Shown here: positions 1-7,596 of the stretch, piece after piece | Layout: every line of letters begins with the position of its first letter | How positions within the stretch are numbered: position 1 is the stretch's first letter | Assembly (NCBI GenBank): GCA_964540815.1 | Contig: CAZIOH010000097.1 | Location: 1-26,194 of the forward strand | Length of the DNA: 26,194 bases | Reading direction: 5' to 3' | Source: CAZIOH01 sp964540815 | GTDB lineage: Bacteria; Myxococcota_A; Polyangia; Fen-1088 | The notes under the pieces: model-generated | Told to the model about the DNA's origin: nothing | Seen by the model: only the letters and a program-made list of their open reading frames with translations | Databases searched by the model: none | Translations under genes and position numbers: made by a program

Positions 1-98
1 CGCGGGAAGGGGAGGACCCCTCCCCGCGGGCCCCTCCAACGGACCGGAGCGCGGGAAGGGGAGGACCCCTCCCCGCGGGCCCGTCCAACGGACGACGA
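1..98. repeat. 49-bp tandem repeat, two copies, hairpin-forming
   Basis: Two copies start at 1 and 50 and differ at only a few positions near their ends. Each copy holds an imperfect inverted repeat: a 12-bp stem with one mismatch around an AGGA loop, left arm CGCGGGAAGGGG and right arm CCCCTCCCCGCG. The first 18 bases (CGCGGGAAGGGGAGGACC) occur again, identically, at 26158-26175, so this is a dispersed intergenic element. It may act as a transcription-end structure or be a genome-wide palindromic repeat. The window starts inside it, so more copies may lie upstream. Confidence 0.85.
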
Positions 99-539
99 GA
101 GGCGGGCCCGGATCTGCTCTGCGGGTGTCTTCTCCGGTTGGCAAAGCCAACCTCCGATCCACCGCATGGAGGAGCCTGACCGGGGCGCGATCTCGCCCTG
201 AGGCCCGACCTTCTTCCTATCCCCTCGCCCCGCGGAGCCCCACTTCATTCTGGCGGACGCGACATTTCGATCCGGGAGACGTCGCACGGCTGCGCGAGGG
301 ATGATGACGGAGCGGTTGCAAGCGCGCGACATCCAGATGACGTGCGCCGGATCTTCGAGGGTGGGCTTGGTGCGTGGCGCACTGTCGGGGCTGGTGGGTG
401 GGGCGGTGCGGGAATTGCAGCGGGCGCGTGGGCTCGGCACCGACGGGGCGACGTGAGACGAGGGGGTGCGCACGACGTCAGCCGTGGGGTCCGGGGCCAG
501 CCTCCATGTCGGAAGCTGGGACGCGGAACGAAAGGGTGG
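99..539. other. Intergenic region upstream of the first lipoprotein gene
   Basis: I see no convincing gene here. Open frames on both strands lack a recognisable domain and a good start. One clear element is a perfect 7-bp hairpin at 136-152, GGTTGGC, AAA loop, GCCAACC, which could be a terminator without a T-run or part of a leader. The promoter of the gene at 540 presumably lies here, but no clear -35/-10 pair was found. Confidence 0.5.
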
Positions 540-1943
540 ATGACGATGACGAAGAGACAAGTGTCGACTTCACGGAACCGGCGATCGAGGTTCGGGATAT
601 TCACGCTGGGGGCGTTGGCCATGGTGGCGGGCGGCCTTCCGGGCTGCGACAGGTCGGTTGCACCCTCAGCCAGCAGCGACGCGACCGCAGGGCGCTTGCA
701 GGTCGCGCTGACCGCGACCAGCGTCGGGGGAACCGCCTATCGGCTGGCGGGAGCCTCCTTCCTCATCAGCAGCCAGACCTCCGCTTTCTCGGCGGTGCTC
801 ACCGGCGATGCTCCCACCCTCGAGCGCACCTTGCCTCCCGGTAGCTACACGATCCAGATCCTCAGCGGCTATACCCTCAATCAGGTGGCTCCCGATGGCA
901 CGGAGACCGCGGTCCCGGCCACGCTCGCGTCCGCGAACGTCCTGCCCTTCGGGATCAGGAGTCAGCACGTCACCGCCGTGAGCTTCGAGTTCATGGTGGG
1001 CGATGCGGTCGTGGCGATGGGAGATGGAACGGTGAAGGTCTCCACCACGGTGGACGATGGCCTCATCGACGACTTCGAGGACGGCGACGGAAAGATCGCC
1101 AACATCGCGGGCCGGAGCGGGACATGGTTCACCTTCAACGACGGGAGCGGCAAGCAGACGCCGGCTCCCGGAGAGGCCATCTCGCCCGAGGTCGATCCGT
1201 ACACCACCAACTTCTACCTGCACACCTCCGGCGTCGGATTCGCCACCAGCACCGGGAGCCCATCGACCTACGGCGCCGGCGTCGGGGCCAACCTGCTCGA
1301 GGTCGGAGGCACCCCGACTCCGTACGATGCCTCCGGGTACGGGGGCGTCACGTTCAGCTACCGGCTCTCGGGCAATCAAGGGCAGGTTCGCCTGAACGTC
1401 GCAACCTCAGCCACCACGCCCGTCGCGGAGGGCGGAACGTGCACCACGGGCTGCTCGGATGACTTCGGATTCTCGCTGTCGAGCTACAACTCCTACTATT
1501 GCTACTACTACCCCGGGTATTCGTGCAGCGTCACCATTCCGTTCGCTCAACTCGCCCAGAGCGGGTTCGGCACCCCGGCGACATTCGATCCCACCACCAT
1601 CTTATCGGTCAAGTGGCTGGTCTCCTGGCCGTACTATTCCTATCCCCCGATCGCGAACGCCTTCGATCTGACGCTCGACGATGTCGCCTTCGTCTCTCCT
1701 GCCAAGGCCATCAGCAACGTCGGCGGCGGGTTCGGCACGGGTGGAACCTTCGGGGGTACGGGCGGCACCTTCGGGGGCACGGGCGGAAGGTTCGGGGGTA
1801 CGGGCGGCACCTTCGGGGGTACGGGCGGAACCTTCGGCTCGACCGGTGGAGCACCCCTGACCCCGCCGGGGCCACCCTCGGGGTCCGGCGGAGCCACGTT
1901 CGCTTCGGGCACCGGAGGCTCCGCCTCGGGCGGCGCGCCCTGA
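540..1943 (+). CDS. Lipoprotein with carbohydrate-binding-like domain and C-terminal Gly/Thr/Phe repeat tail
   Basis: The 467-residue product starts with a basic n-region, a hydrophobic stretch and a lipobox (L33-P-G-C36), so it should be a lipid-anchored envelope protein. Residues about 48-165 form a beta-rich region containing LPPGSYTIQI, a type common in myxobacterial surface proteins. Residues about 172-390 resemble the jelly-roll modules of CIA30/CBM11-type proteins: an opening DDFEDGDG, then GTWFTFND, and a closing LTLDDVAFV. After it comes a run of 7-residue repeats (FGGTGGT) and a Gly/Ala/Ser tail ending at the stop codon. In the other linker lipoproteins of this window the Gly-rich spacer lies before the functional domain, so a bare tail is odd. 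ATG 540 was chosen because the signal peptide follows directly; the frame stays open back to 342 but that part looks non-coding. Sugar binding is inferred. Confidence 0.8.
   Translation: MTMTKRQVSTSRNRRSRFGIFTLGALAMVAGGLPGCDRSVAPSASSDATAGRLQVALTATSVGGTAYRLAGASFLISSQTSAFSAVLTGDAPTLERTLPPGSYTIQILSGYTLNQVAPDGTETAVPATLASANVLPFGIRSQHVTAVSFEFMVGDAVVAMGDGTVKVSTTVDDGLIDDFEDGDGKIANIAGRSGTWFTFNDGSGKQTPAPGEAISPEVDPYTTNFYLHTSGVGFATSTGSPSTYGAGVGANLLEVGGTPTPYDASGYGGVTFSYRLSGNQGQVRLNVATSATTPVAEGGTCTTGCSDDFGFSLSSYNSYYCYYYPGYSCSVTIPFAQLAQSGFGTPATFDPTTILSVKWLVSWPYYSYPPIANAFDLTLDDVAFVSPAKAISNVGGGFGTGGTFGGTGGTFGGTGGRFGGTGGTFGGTGGTFGSTGGAPLTPPGPPSGSGGATFASGTGGSASGGAP
1731..1850 (+). repeat. 21-bp tandem repeat inside a coding sequence
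   Basis: About six units with a 21-bp period encode FGGTGGT-type heptapeptides (units FGTGGT, FGGTGGT, FGGTGGT, FGGTGGR and so on, ending FGSTGGA). The units are nearly identical at DNA level, so copy number could vary between strains by slippage or recombination and change tail length without breaking the frame. Confidence 0.85.
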
Positions 1944-2020
1944 GCCCGATCGCGTAGCGCACGCGGCTGCGAAATCCGCTGCGCCTCAGGGGCCCAACCC
2001 CCGATTGAAGGGCGAGCGCA

Positions 2021-2086
2021 GCGCGGCTTTGCCGCGCGGAGCGAGAGGGGTACGGGGATGGGCGAGCGGCAGCGAGCCACATCCCC
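2021..2086. terminator. Two hairpins between convergent genes
   Basis: A perfect 7-bp stem with a TTT loop (GCGCGGC/GCCGCGC) spans 2021-2037. A second inverted repeat spans 2054-2086, with GGGGATG pairing to CATCCCC and an inner GGC/GCC after a bulge. They sit between the stop at 1943 and the folD stop at 2121, where a bidirectional transcription end is expected. Neither is followed by a clear T-run, so an intrinsic terminator is only a suggestion. Confidence 0.4.
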
Positions 2087-2120
2087 GATTCAATTGCCGG
2101 TCAGGGAGAGGGGCCCCACT

Positions 2121-3002
2121 TCATGATTCCATCTCCGCCGCGCGACCCCGGGCGGACTGGACCGTGTTGGCCAGCAGCATCGCGATGGTCATCGGCCCGA
2201 CGCCCCGCGGGACCGGCGAGATGGCGCGCGCCCGCGTGACGGCCTCGGCGAAGGCCACGTCCCCCACGAGCTTGCCCTGCGGGGTCCGGTTGGTGCCGAC
2301 GTCGATCACCGTGGCTCCGGGCTTGATCCAGTCCCCCCGGATGAGCTCGGGGCGCCCGACGGCGGCGATCACCACGTCGGCCTGGCGCACGCGCCCCGGC
2401 AGATCGCGGGTCCGCGAGTGCGCCGCGGTCACCGTGGCGTTGGCGGCGAGCAGCAGGGCCACCATGGGCTTGCCCACGATGTTGGAGCGTCCCACGACGA
2501 TCGCATCGGCGCCGTCGAGCGGGGTCCGCGCGTGCGCGAGCAGCTTCATCACCCCGAGGGGCGTACACGCCACGAAGCGCGGCTCGCCCATCAGGAGGCG
2601 ACCCAGGTTGTCGGGGTGAAATCCGTCCACGTCCTTGCGGGGATCCACCGCGAGCAGGACCCGCCTCGCGTCGATCGCCGGCGGCAGGGGCAGCTGCACC
2701 AAGATCCCGTCGACGGCGGGGTCGCGGTTGAGGGCGTCGACCAGCGCCAGCAGCTCGGCCTCCGAGGTGGCAGCCCCGAGCCGGTGGTCGAAGGTCCGGA
2801 TGCCGAGCTCGGCGCACGCGATGGACTTGTTGCGCACGTAGACCTGGGAAGCGGGATCCTCTCCCACCAGCACCACCGCGAGGCCGGGGCGCGCGCCCCG
2901 CGCGGCGAGGGCCGAGACCTCGGACGTGAGCTCGGCGCGAATCGTCGCCGCCAGGGCCTTTCCATCGATGATCTCGGCCGAGGCCGACGCTGGGACGGAC
3001 AT
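2121..3002 (-). CDS. folD: Bifunctional methylenetetrahydrofolate dehydrogenase/cyclohydrolase FolD
   Basis: This cytosolic enzyme interconverts 5,10-methylene-THF, 5,10-methenyl-THF and 10-formyl-THF, feeding one-carbon units to purine and formyl-Met synthesis. At 293 residues it is close to the usual length of about 285. The substrate motif with Y55-V-R-N-K59 carries the family's catalytic Tyr and Lys. DGILVQLPLP contains the conserved Gln (Q103), KDVDGFHP the folate-contacting Asp (D126), and VVGRSNIVGKPM (from about 169) the nucleotide-binding loop. The end has the signature PVPRGVGPMTIAMLL. All key residues are present. It appears to be a single-gene unit, convergent with the lipoprotein gene at 540 and divergent from the operon starting near 3116. 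The start is ATG 3002 with only a weak purine stretch upstream. Confidence 0.97.
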   Translation of the reverse strand: MSVPASASAEIIDGKALAATIRAELTSEVSALAARGARPGLAVVLVGEDPASQVYVRNKSIACAELGIRTFDHRLGAATSEAELLALVDALNRDPAVDGILVQLPLPPAIDARRVLLAVDPRKDVDGFHPDNLGRLLMGEPRFVACTPLGVMKLLAHARTPLDGADAIVVGRSNIVGKPMVALLLAANATVTAAHSRTRDLPGRVRQADVVIAAVGRPELIRGDWIKPGATVIDVGTNRTPQGKLVGDVAFAEAVTRARAISPVPRGVGPMTIAMLLANTVQSARGRAAEMES

Positions 3003-3115
3003 GATCCCGATATATCACGTCCGCCATGTGGCTCGCCGGGCCGACCCCGGGGGACACAACCAAAATCCGCTCGAGCCGATGTTGATTCGTGGGACGGTGG
3101 CTGAGCTGTTCGGGG

Positions 3116-4261
3116 ATGCATGGGGGCGGGCGCGACATCCGGCGCCCGCGACGGAGCGGCGGGTCGGGACGGAGCCTCGGGGGCAGGCTCCTCGGCTGGC
3201 TCGGAGCGGTCGGGCTCGGCCTCTCGGCGGCGATCTCGCCCCGAACGTCGATCGCCGACACCGGCGACGACCGCGGAGATCGGGCGGCGGGCGGCAAACG
3301 CGAGATCGGAACCGAGATCGATGATGGATGGTCCGGCGGCGAAGGATCGCATCCAGGGCTCGCGCCCGCTCGGCCGGGACTCGTCGGGGCTGACCGCGAC
3401 GGCGATGGTCGTCGGTCACTCGATCCATCCGGGAGCGGCGCCTGGCGGCGCGAGCGAGGGGCTGTCGAGGAGACGCGCGCAGCGGCCCTTCCCTCGGCGT
3501 CCGACCGCGATCCAGCGAACGAATCGTTTGCCCTCGGGCCGGTGGGCGCGCCAGCCTGGGTGGGATGGTCGGGAGCTTCGGCGCTGGTCGATCCCGAGGA
3601 GACGGGGGACGACCAGGCGACATCGTTCCCGGACGAGTCGGTGGGCGTGGTGGGATGGCCCGATCGCGAGGCGCCCCTCCGACGCATGCACCCACGCTCC
3701 CGCGCGGGCGACGTCCGGGTGCAGACGCCACACGTGGCGGCGGCCCGGCCCGACGCAGCGCCCGACGCGGCGCCCGGGCAACCGAGCCCGCCGGCTGCCG
3801 ACGGCTGTGCGCCCGCGTTCCTCGACCGCGTGCCGGGCCGCGGTGATGCCACTGGCGCGAGCGTCATCTTGCCGGCCACCCTGACCCCCACCGCGACGCC
3901 GGGAGACAGCCCGCCTCGGCGCTGGCTCTCCCGGGCCATCGGTGGGCTCGGCCCGTCCGCGCCCTCGGTGTCCCTCGGGTCGAGGACGCTCCTGCCCCGG
4001 ATCTCATTCCTGGTGGAGGCCGGGCACGGTCCGGCCGGGACAAACCTGGCAGCCTACATCACCGCCTCCTTCACGCTCGATCGTGGGCCGCTCGTCACCA
4101 GCGCCGGGACGACGTTCGCGCGGATCGCCGCCCGCCATGAACAGGCGGCGGCCAAGCAGACGGCGGCCTTCGTTCGACTGCTCGGGCAAATCGCCGCGGC
4201 CAGGTGCGTGTCCGCTGCCGAGCAGGAAGCGCTCGTCGGCTCGTGGAGGGACGCCCCGTGA
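3116..4261 (+). CDS. Exported protein of unknown function, first gene of a PilZ operon
   Basis: I do not recognise the family. From ATG 3116 the product has 381 residues: an Arg-rich n-region, a hydrophobic segment (RLLGWLGAVGLGLSAAIS) consistent with a signal peptide, a long acidic, Pro/Ala/Gly-rich and probably disordered middle, and a more ordered end of about 110 residues. That end contains LPRISFLVEAGHGPAG, a beta-like stretch and an Ala/Gln-rich helical stretch with one Cys. The stop TGA overlaps the GTG start of the next gene (GTGA at 4258-4261), which argues that this frame is translated and coupled. A GTG at 3089 in the same frame is an alternative start; neither has a good ribosome-binding site. 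The conserved part is probably only the C-terminal third. An envelope role under c-di-GMP control is inferred from the neighbours. Confidence 0.6.
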   Translation: MHGGGRDIRRPRRSGGSGRSLGGRLLGWLGAVGLGLSAAISPRTSIADTGDDRGDRAAGGKREIGTEIDDGWSGGEGSHPGLAPARPGLVGADRDGDGRRSLDPSGSGAWRRERGAVEETRAAALPSASDRDPANESFALGPVGAPAWVGWSGASALVDPEETGDDQATSFPDESVGVVGWPDREAPLRRMHPRSRAGDVRVQTPHVAAARPDAAPDAAPGQPSPPAADGCAPAFLDRVPGRGDATGASVILPATLTPTATPGDSPPRRWLSRAIGGLGPSAPSVSLGSRTLLPRISFLVEAGHGPAGTNLAAYITASFTLDRGPLVTSAGTTFARIAARHEQAAAKQTAAFVRLLGQIAAARCVSAAEQEALVGSWRDAP

Positions 4262-5046
4262 AGCCATCCATCACGACACGGATGTCGAGGTCACCGATGT
4301 CGCGCAGGATCTGGGACCACGAGCGCGAGGTCGAGCGCCGTCCGCCCTCGCAGGCGGCCAGGGTCTCGGTCGGGGCGGCGCTGCTGGCGATCACCTTCGC
4401 GGCGGCGGGCGCCGAGACGAGCGCCTCGCCCGGCGATCCCGCCACGGACCCGGAGGCGCAGGCGCAGGCGCAGGCCGGAGCCGGCCCGCCGTCCATGGCC
4501 GCCGAATCGGGACGCGCGGCGGGTGAGATTTCGGTCGATCGGCTGTGCGCCGCGGCCGTCGAGAACGCCCTGGCCAACCCCGAGCGGGCGCGCGCGCTGG
4601 TCGTGCGCGCCCGCTTGGCGGGCTGGCTGCCCGAAATGGGATTTCGCGTGTACCGGCGCTGGGCTCGGACCGAGGGCGTGACCCTCGAGGATCCGGTTAC
4701 AGGCGCGCCGATTCCCGTCGATATCAAGTCCATCGACGACGTCCGGTACGAGTGGCGAGCCACGTGGGATCTCTCGCGGATTGTATTCAATCCCGACGAG
4801 ATCTCCGCGCACCTCGAGGCCCTGCGGATGGCGGACGTCCGGCGGGACATTCAACTCATGGTGATACGCCTCTACTTCGAAAGGAGACGCCTGATGTCGG
4901 AGCTCACGACCTCGGACGGTCCGTCCGCCGAGCAGCCGGCGACCACCCGCGACAAGAGCCGCCTGCGCGTCCTCGAGATCGAGGCCGAGCTCGATGCGCT
5001 GTCGGGTGGGGCCCTCTCCGATCGAGCCAAGAACGAGCACCGATGA
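4258..5046 (+). CDS. Exported protein of unknown function, TolC-like helical region
   Basis: The 262-residue product starts at a GTG that overlaps the previous stop. A basic n-region and hydrophobic stretch (VGAALLAITFAAAGAETS) suggest export. After an Ala/Gln/Pro-rich spacer, residues about 90-220 form a mixed and mainly helical domain: ALVVRARLAGWLPEMGFRVYRRW, then YEWRATWDLSRIVFNPDEISAHLEALR, then RRDIQLMVIRLYFERRRL. This order (WLPE..., a strand ending in DLSR or DLSKxVF, then a long helix) resembles the N-terminal part of one TolC protomer and is familiar from myxobacterial hypothetical proteins, but the protein is too short to be a full TolC. Its stop overlaps the PilZ start (ATGA at 5043-5046). 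It may be a periplasmic or outer-membrane-associated partner of the preceding protein. Confidence 0.75.
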   Translation: MKPSITTRMSRSPMSRRIWDHEREVERRPPSQAARVSVGAALLAITFAAAGAETSASPGDPATDPEAQAQAQAGAGPPSMAAESGRAAGEISVDRLCAAAVENALANPERARALVVRARLAGWLPEMGFRVYRRWARTEGVTLEDPVTGAPIPVDIKSIDDVRYEWRATWDLSRIVFNPDEISAHLEALRMADVRRDIQLMVIRLYFERRRLMSELTTSDGPSAEQPATTRDKSRLRVLEIEAELDALSGGALSDRAKNEHR

Positions 5047-5534
5047 CCAAGCCCCTGCCAAGTGTGCACCCGAGCTCTCCTCCCGGTCCGACCCCCAAAG
5101 GTGTACCTGGACCGGTTCTCCACGCCCGCAAGGAGAGCCGACGGGCGGTCGATGTCAGCGCCAGCCTCACGATCGGCGGGCGGGTCGTGGTGGTCCGCAC
5201 CCGGGACATCTCGCGCTCGGGCGTGTGTCTCATCAGCGACTCCGAGCTCCCGAGAGACGTGGAGCTCGCGGTGGCCCTGGTGCTGTCGCTCGGGAAGGAA
5301 GCCTCGTCCGAGCCGCTCCATCTGATCGGGAGGACCGCCTGGTCCACCCGGATGTTCGGGAGATACCAGAGCGGCGTGATGTTCGTGGAGCTGGACGCGG
5401 ATCGGCGGCGCTATCTCGACCTGTTCATGCGCTTCTTCGAGGGCGAGGTTGGACCAGCCGCCTCCGACGGTGATTCCGACCGGATCTCGGCCTCCGGCAT
5501 CGTCGAGGACAAGGACGATCCCTTTCGTCCGTGA
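5043..5534 (+). CDS. PilZ domain protein
   Basis: This 163-residue protein has no signal peptide and is expected in the cytoplasm. The two c-di-GMP-contacting motifs of PilZ domains are visible: R29-K-E-S-R33 (RxxxR) and D55-I-S57-R-S-G60 (DxSxxG). The rest is a beta barrel with a C-terminal helix (RRRYLDLFMRFFEG). It should bind c-di-GMP and pass the signal to a partner. The ATG overlaps the preceding stop (ATGA), so it is translationally coupled to two exported proteins, which points to envelope or secretion control. About 27 Pro-rich residues precede the domain, and an acidic tail follows it. The frame is open further upstream, but ATG 5043 gives the overlap and directly precedes the PilZ domain. 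Confidence 0.9.
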   Translation: MTKPLPSVHPSSPPGPTPKGVPGPVLHARKESRRAVDVSASLTIGGRVVVVRTRDISRSGVCLISDSELPRDVELAVALVLSLGKEASSEPLHLIGRTAWSTRMFGRYQSGVMFVELDADRRRYLDLFMRFFEGEVGPAASDGDSDRISASGIVEDKDDPFRP

Positions 5535-5588
5535 TCGACCGGGCGCGCCCTCAATGTGGCGCCCGGGTCTGCCGATTGGTCTGCCGAG

Positions 5589-5978
5589 ATGAGCACAGCC
5601 CCGCTGCCCGAGGTGTCGAACCCGACCCGGCCACGCCGGGAACACACCCGCCTGCCCATCCGCATGTCCGCGGAGATCCACACCGAGGCGGGCGTCATCA
5701 CTGCGACCACCCGCGACCTCTCCGAGGGGGGGGCCGGCATCGAGCTCGCGCACACGCTGGTGGAGGGCGAGCTCGTCACCCTGGGCTTCTTCCTGGTGGT
5801 CGATGACGTCGAGGAGGAGCGGGTCCCGCCGCTGTGGGTCCGGGGGCGGATCGTGTGGTCGGGCCAGCTCGACGACGGGCGGGCCGCCGCGGGGGTTCGC
5901 TTCGAGGTCATCACCGCCGCGCAGACCGAGTGGCTCCGGAACATGCTGGTGCAACTCGCTGCGCGCGCCGGCCGCTGA
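5589..5978 (+). CDS. Second PilZ domain protein
   Basis: This is a 129-residue, almost minimal PilZ protein. The motifs are R17-E-H-T-R21 and D43-L-S45-E-G-G48, followed by strands and a helix typical of the fold (LWVRGRIVWSGQL, AAAGVRFEVI). It lies 54 bp after the other PilZ gene on the same strand, so it is probably the last gene of the operon. It differs clearly from its neighbour in sequence and is not a recent duplicate. ATG 5589 was preferred over an in-frame GTG at 5556 because the domain begins soon after it. Both PilZ proteins keep the full ligand motifs, so both are predicted to bind c-di-GMP. Confidence 0.9.
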   Translation: MSTAPLPEVSNPTRPRREHTRLPIRMSAEIHTEAGVITATTRDLSEGGAGIELAHTLVEGELVTLGFFLVVDDVEEERVPPLWVRGRIVWSGQLDDGRAAAGVRFEVITAAQTEWLRNMLVQLAARAGR

Positions 5979-6008
5979 ATCGACCTGCGCGCGCAGTCAA
6001 GGTCAAGG

Positions 6009-7580
6009 TCAAGGTCCCGCAAGAATCCGGGCGGCCACCCGCATCCCGTCCAGCGCCGCGCTCACGATCCCACCGGCGTACCCGGCGCCCTCGCCGCTCG
6101 GATAGACCCCGGCCAGCGACACGGACTGCAGCGAGGCCGGGTCGCGCAGGATCCGCACCGGCGCGCTGGTGCGGGTCTCGCAGCCGATGAGCTGGGCCTC
6201 CGGGTGCAGGAACCCTGGCAGGCGCCGCACGAGCTGGGCCAGAGCCTGGCGCAGGGAGATCACCACGGGCTCGGGCAGCATGTCGCCCAGGTCCGCCGGG
6301 ACGATCCCCGGGCGATAGCTCGATGGCCCGAGCGCGCTGCTGACCCGACCCGCGAGGAAGTCGCCGAGGCGCTGGGCCGGCGCGCGAAAGCCCGCCCCGC
6401 CCAGGGCGAAAGCCGCGCGTTCGACCCGCCGCTGAAACTCCATCCCCGCCAGGGGACCGTCGCCTTCGGGGCCAAAGTCGCGCTCCGCGACCGGTACCAC
6501 GAAGCCCGAGTTCGCAAATCGTGAATCGCGTTTTGACAGGCTCATGCCGTTGACCACCACCCCGTCGGGCTCGGTGGCGGCCGGGACGATCCATCCGCCC
6601 GGGCACATGCAGAAGCTATACGCTCCCCGGGACGCGGGGCGGTCGTTCCCCGGCACCGCCAGCTCGTAGAACGCCGGCGGCAGGCGGGGGTCGCCGGCGG
6701 CGGCGCCGTACTGGATCCGATCGATGCAGCCTTGCGGGTGCTCGAGCCGCACCCCCACCGCGATGGCCTTGCGCTCGAGGGCCAGCCCGTCCCGGACCAT
6801 CCAGGCGTAGGCGGCGCGCGCCGAGTGTCCGGTCGCGAGGATCACGGCGTCTGCCCCCACCTCGTCTCCGCCGCGCAGCCGGACGGCCCGCACCCGCCCC
6901 CCCTCGGCGCGCAACCCCACCGCCTCGGTCTCGAAGCGATAGACGACGCCGAGGGCCTCGAGGTGGGCACGCAGCGCCGTAAGGACCTTGGGCAGCCGAT
7001 TCGAGCCGACGTGCGGGCGCGACTCGATCCCGATCTCGGCCGGGGCACCGAAGCGCACCAGATCGGCCAGGACCGCCTCGATCCCGGCGCGATCCTTGGA
7101 GCGGGTGTAGAGCTTGCCATCCGAGAAGGTGCCGGCGCCTCCCTCCCCGAAGCAGTAGTTCGAGTCGAGGTCGAGGCGCCCACGCGTGAGCTGCGCGAGA
7201 TCGGCGCGCCGGGGCTGGACCCTCTTGCCGCGCTCGAGGATGGTCACCGGCACCCCGGCCGCCGACAGGCGCAGGGCCGCCCAGGTGCCCGCCGGCCCGG
7301 TCCCGACGATCGCGATCCGAGGGGCCGGTCGCCCCGCCGGCCAGCGGGGGACCGACTCGTGAGCCGGGGCCGCAGGCGTTCGCGGCTCGGGCTCGGTCGA
7401 GACCCGACAGCGCAGGCGATAGCCGATGGGGCGCCCCTTGCGCGCATCGAGCGCGCGCCGAACCACCCGCACCGCCGCGGCGCTGCCGCGCGACCAGCCG
7501 AGCGCGCGCTCGGCCGCGATCGCGAGCGGGGCCTCGAGCTCATCGAGCGGCACGAAGAGATCGACGAAGGTCGTCGTCAC
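6009..7580 (-). CDS. COG2509-type FAD-dependent oxidoreductase
   Basis: The 523-residue protein belongs to the uncharacterised FAD-dependent dehydrogenase group recognised by CFGEGGAGTFSDGKLYTRSK (about 143-162) and PHVGSNRLPKVL. The Rossmann FAD motif IVGTGPAGTW (about 91-100) is preceded by an N-terminal region of about 85 residues typical of this group, and ILERGK gives the acidic end of the second strand. ATGHSARAAY and a C-terminal GVYPSGEGAGYAGGIVSAA complete the FAD site. No substrate is known; the protein is likely cytoplasmic. The start is GTG 7580, 16 bp after the stop of the upstream YkgJ-fusion gene, so the two are probably co-transcribed. The stop lies within three GGTCAA units (5998-6016), a small tandem repeat. 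Family assignment is firm; the biochemical role is not. Confidence 0.93.
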   Translation of the reverse strand: MTTTFVDLFVPLDELEAPLAIAAERALGWSRGSAAAVRVVRRALDARKGRPIGYRLRCRVSTEPEPRTPAAPAHESVPRWPAGRPAPRIAIVGTGPAGTWAALRLSAAGVPVTILERGKRVQPRRADLAQLTRGRLDLDSNYCFGEGGAGTFSDGKLYTRSKDRAGIEAVLADLVRFGAPAEIGIESRPHVGSNRLPKVLTALRAHLEALGVVYRFETEAVGLRAEGGRVRAVRLRGGDEVGADAVILATGHSARAAYAWMVRDGLALERKAIAVGVRLEHPQGCIDRIQYGAAAGDPRLPPAFYELAVPGNDRPASRGAYSFCMCPGGWIVPAATEPDGVVVNGMSLSKRDSRFANSGFVVPVAERDFGPEGDGPLAGMEFQRRVERAAFALGGAGFRAPAQRLGDFLAGRVSSALGPSSYRPGIVPADLGDMLPEPVVISLRQALAQLVRRLPGFLHPEAQLIGCETRTSAPVRILRDPASLQSVSLAGVYPSGEGAGYAGGIVSAALDGMRVAARILAGP

Positions 7581-7596
7581 GATCGCGGTCGGCCCT

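Noticed and set aside
2101..3939. Long open frame (612 codons) on the minus strand across folD and the start of the PilZ operon
   Set aside because: It is antisense or off-frame to folD, rich in Arg/Pro/Gly low-complexity sequence, and a by-product of high GC.
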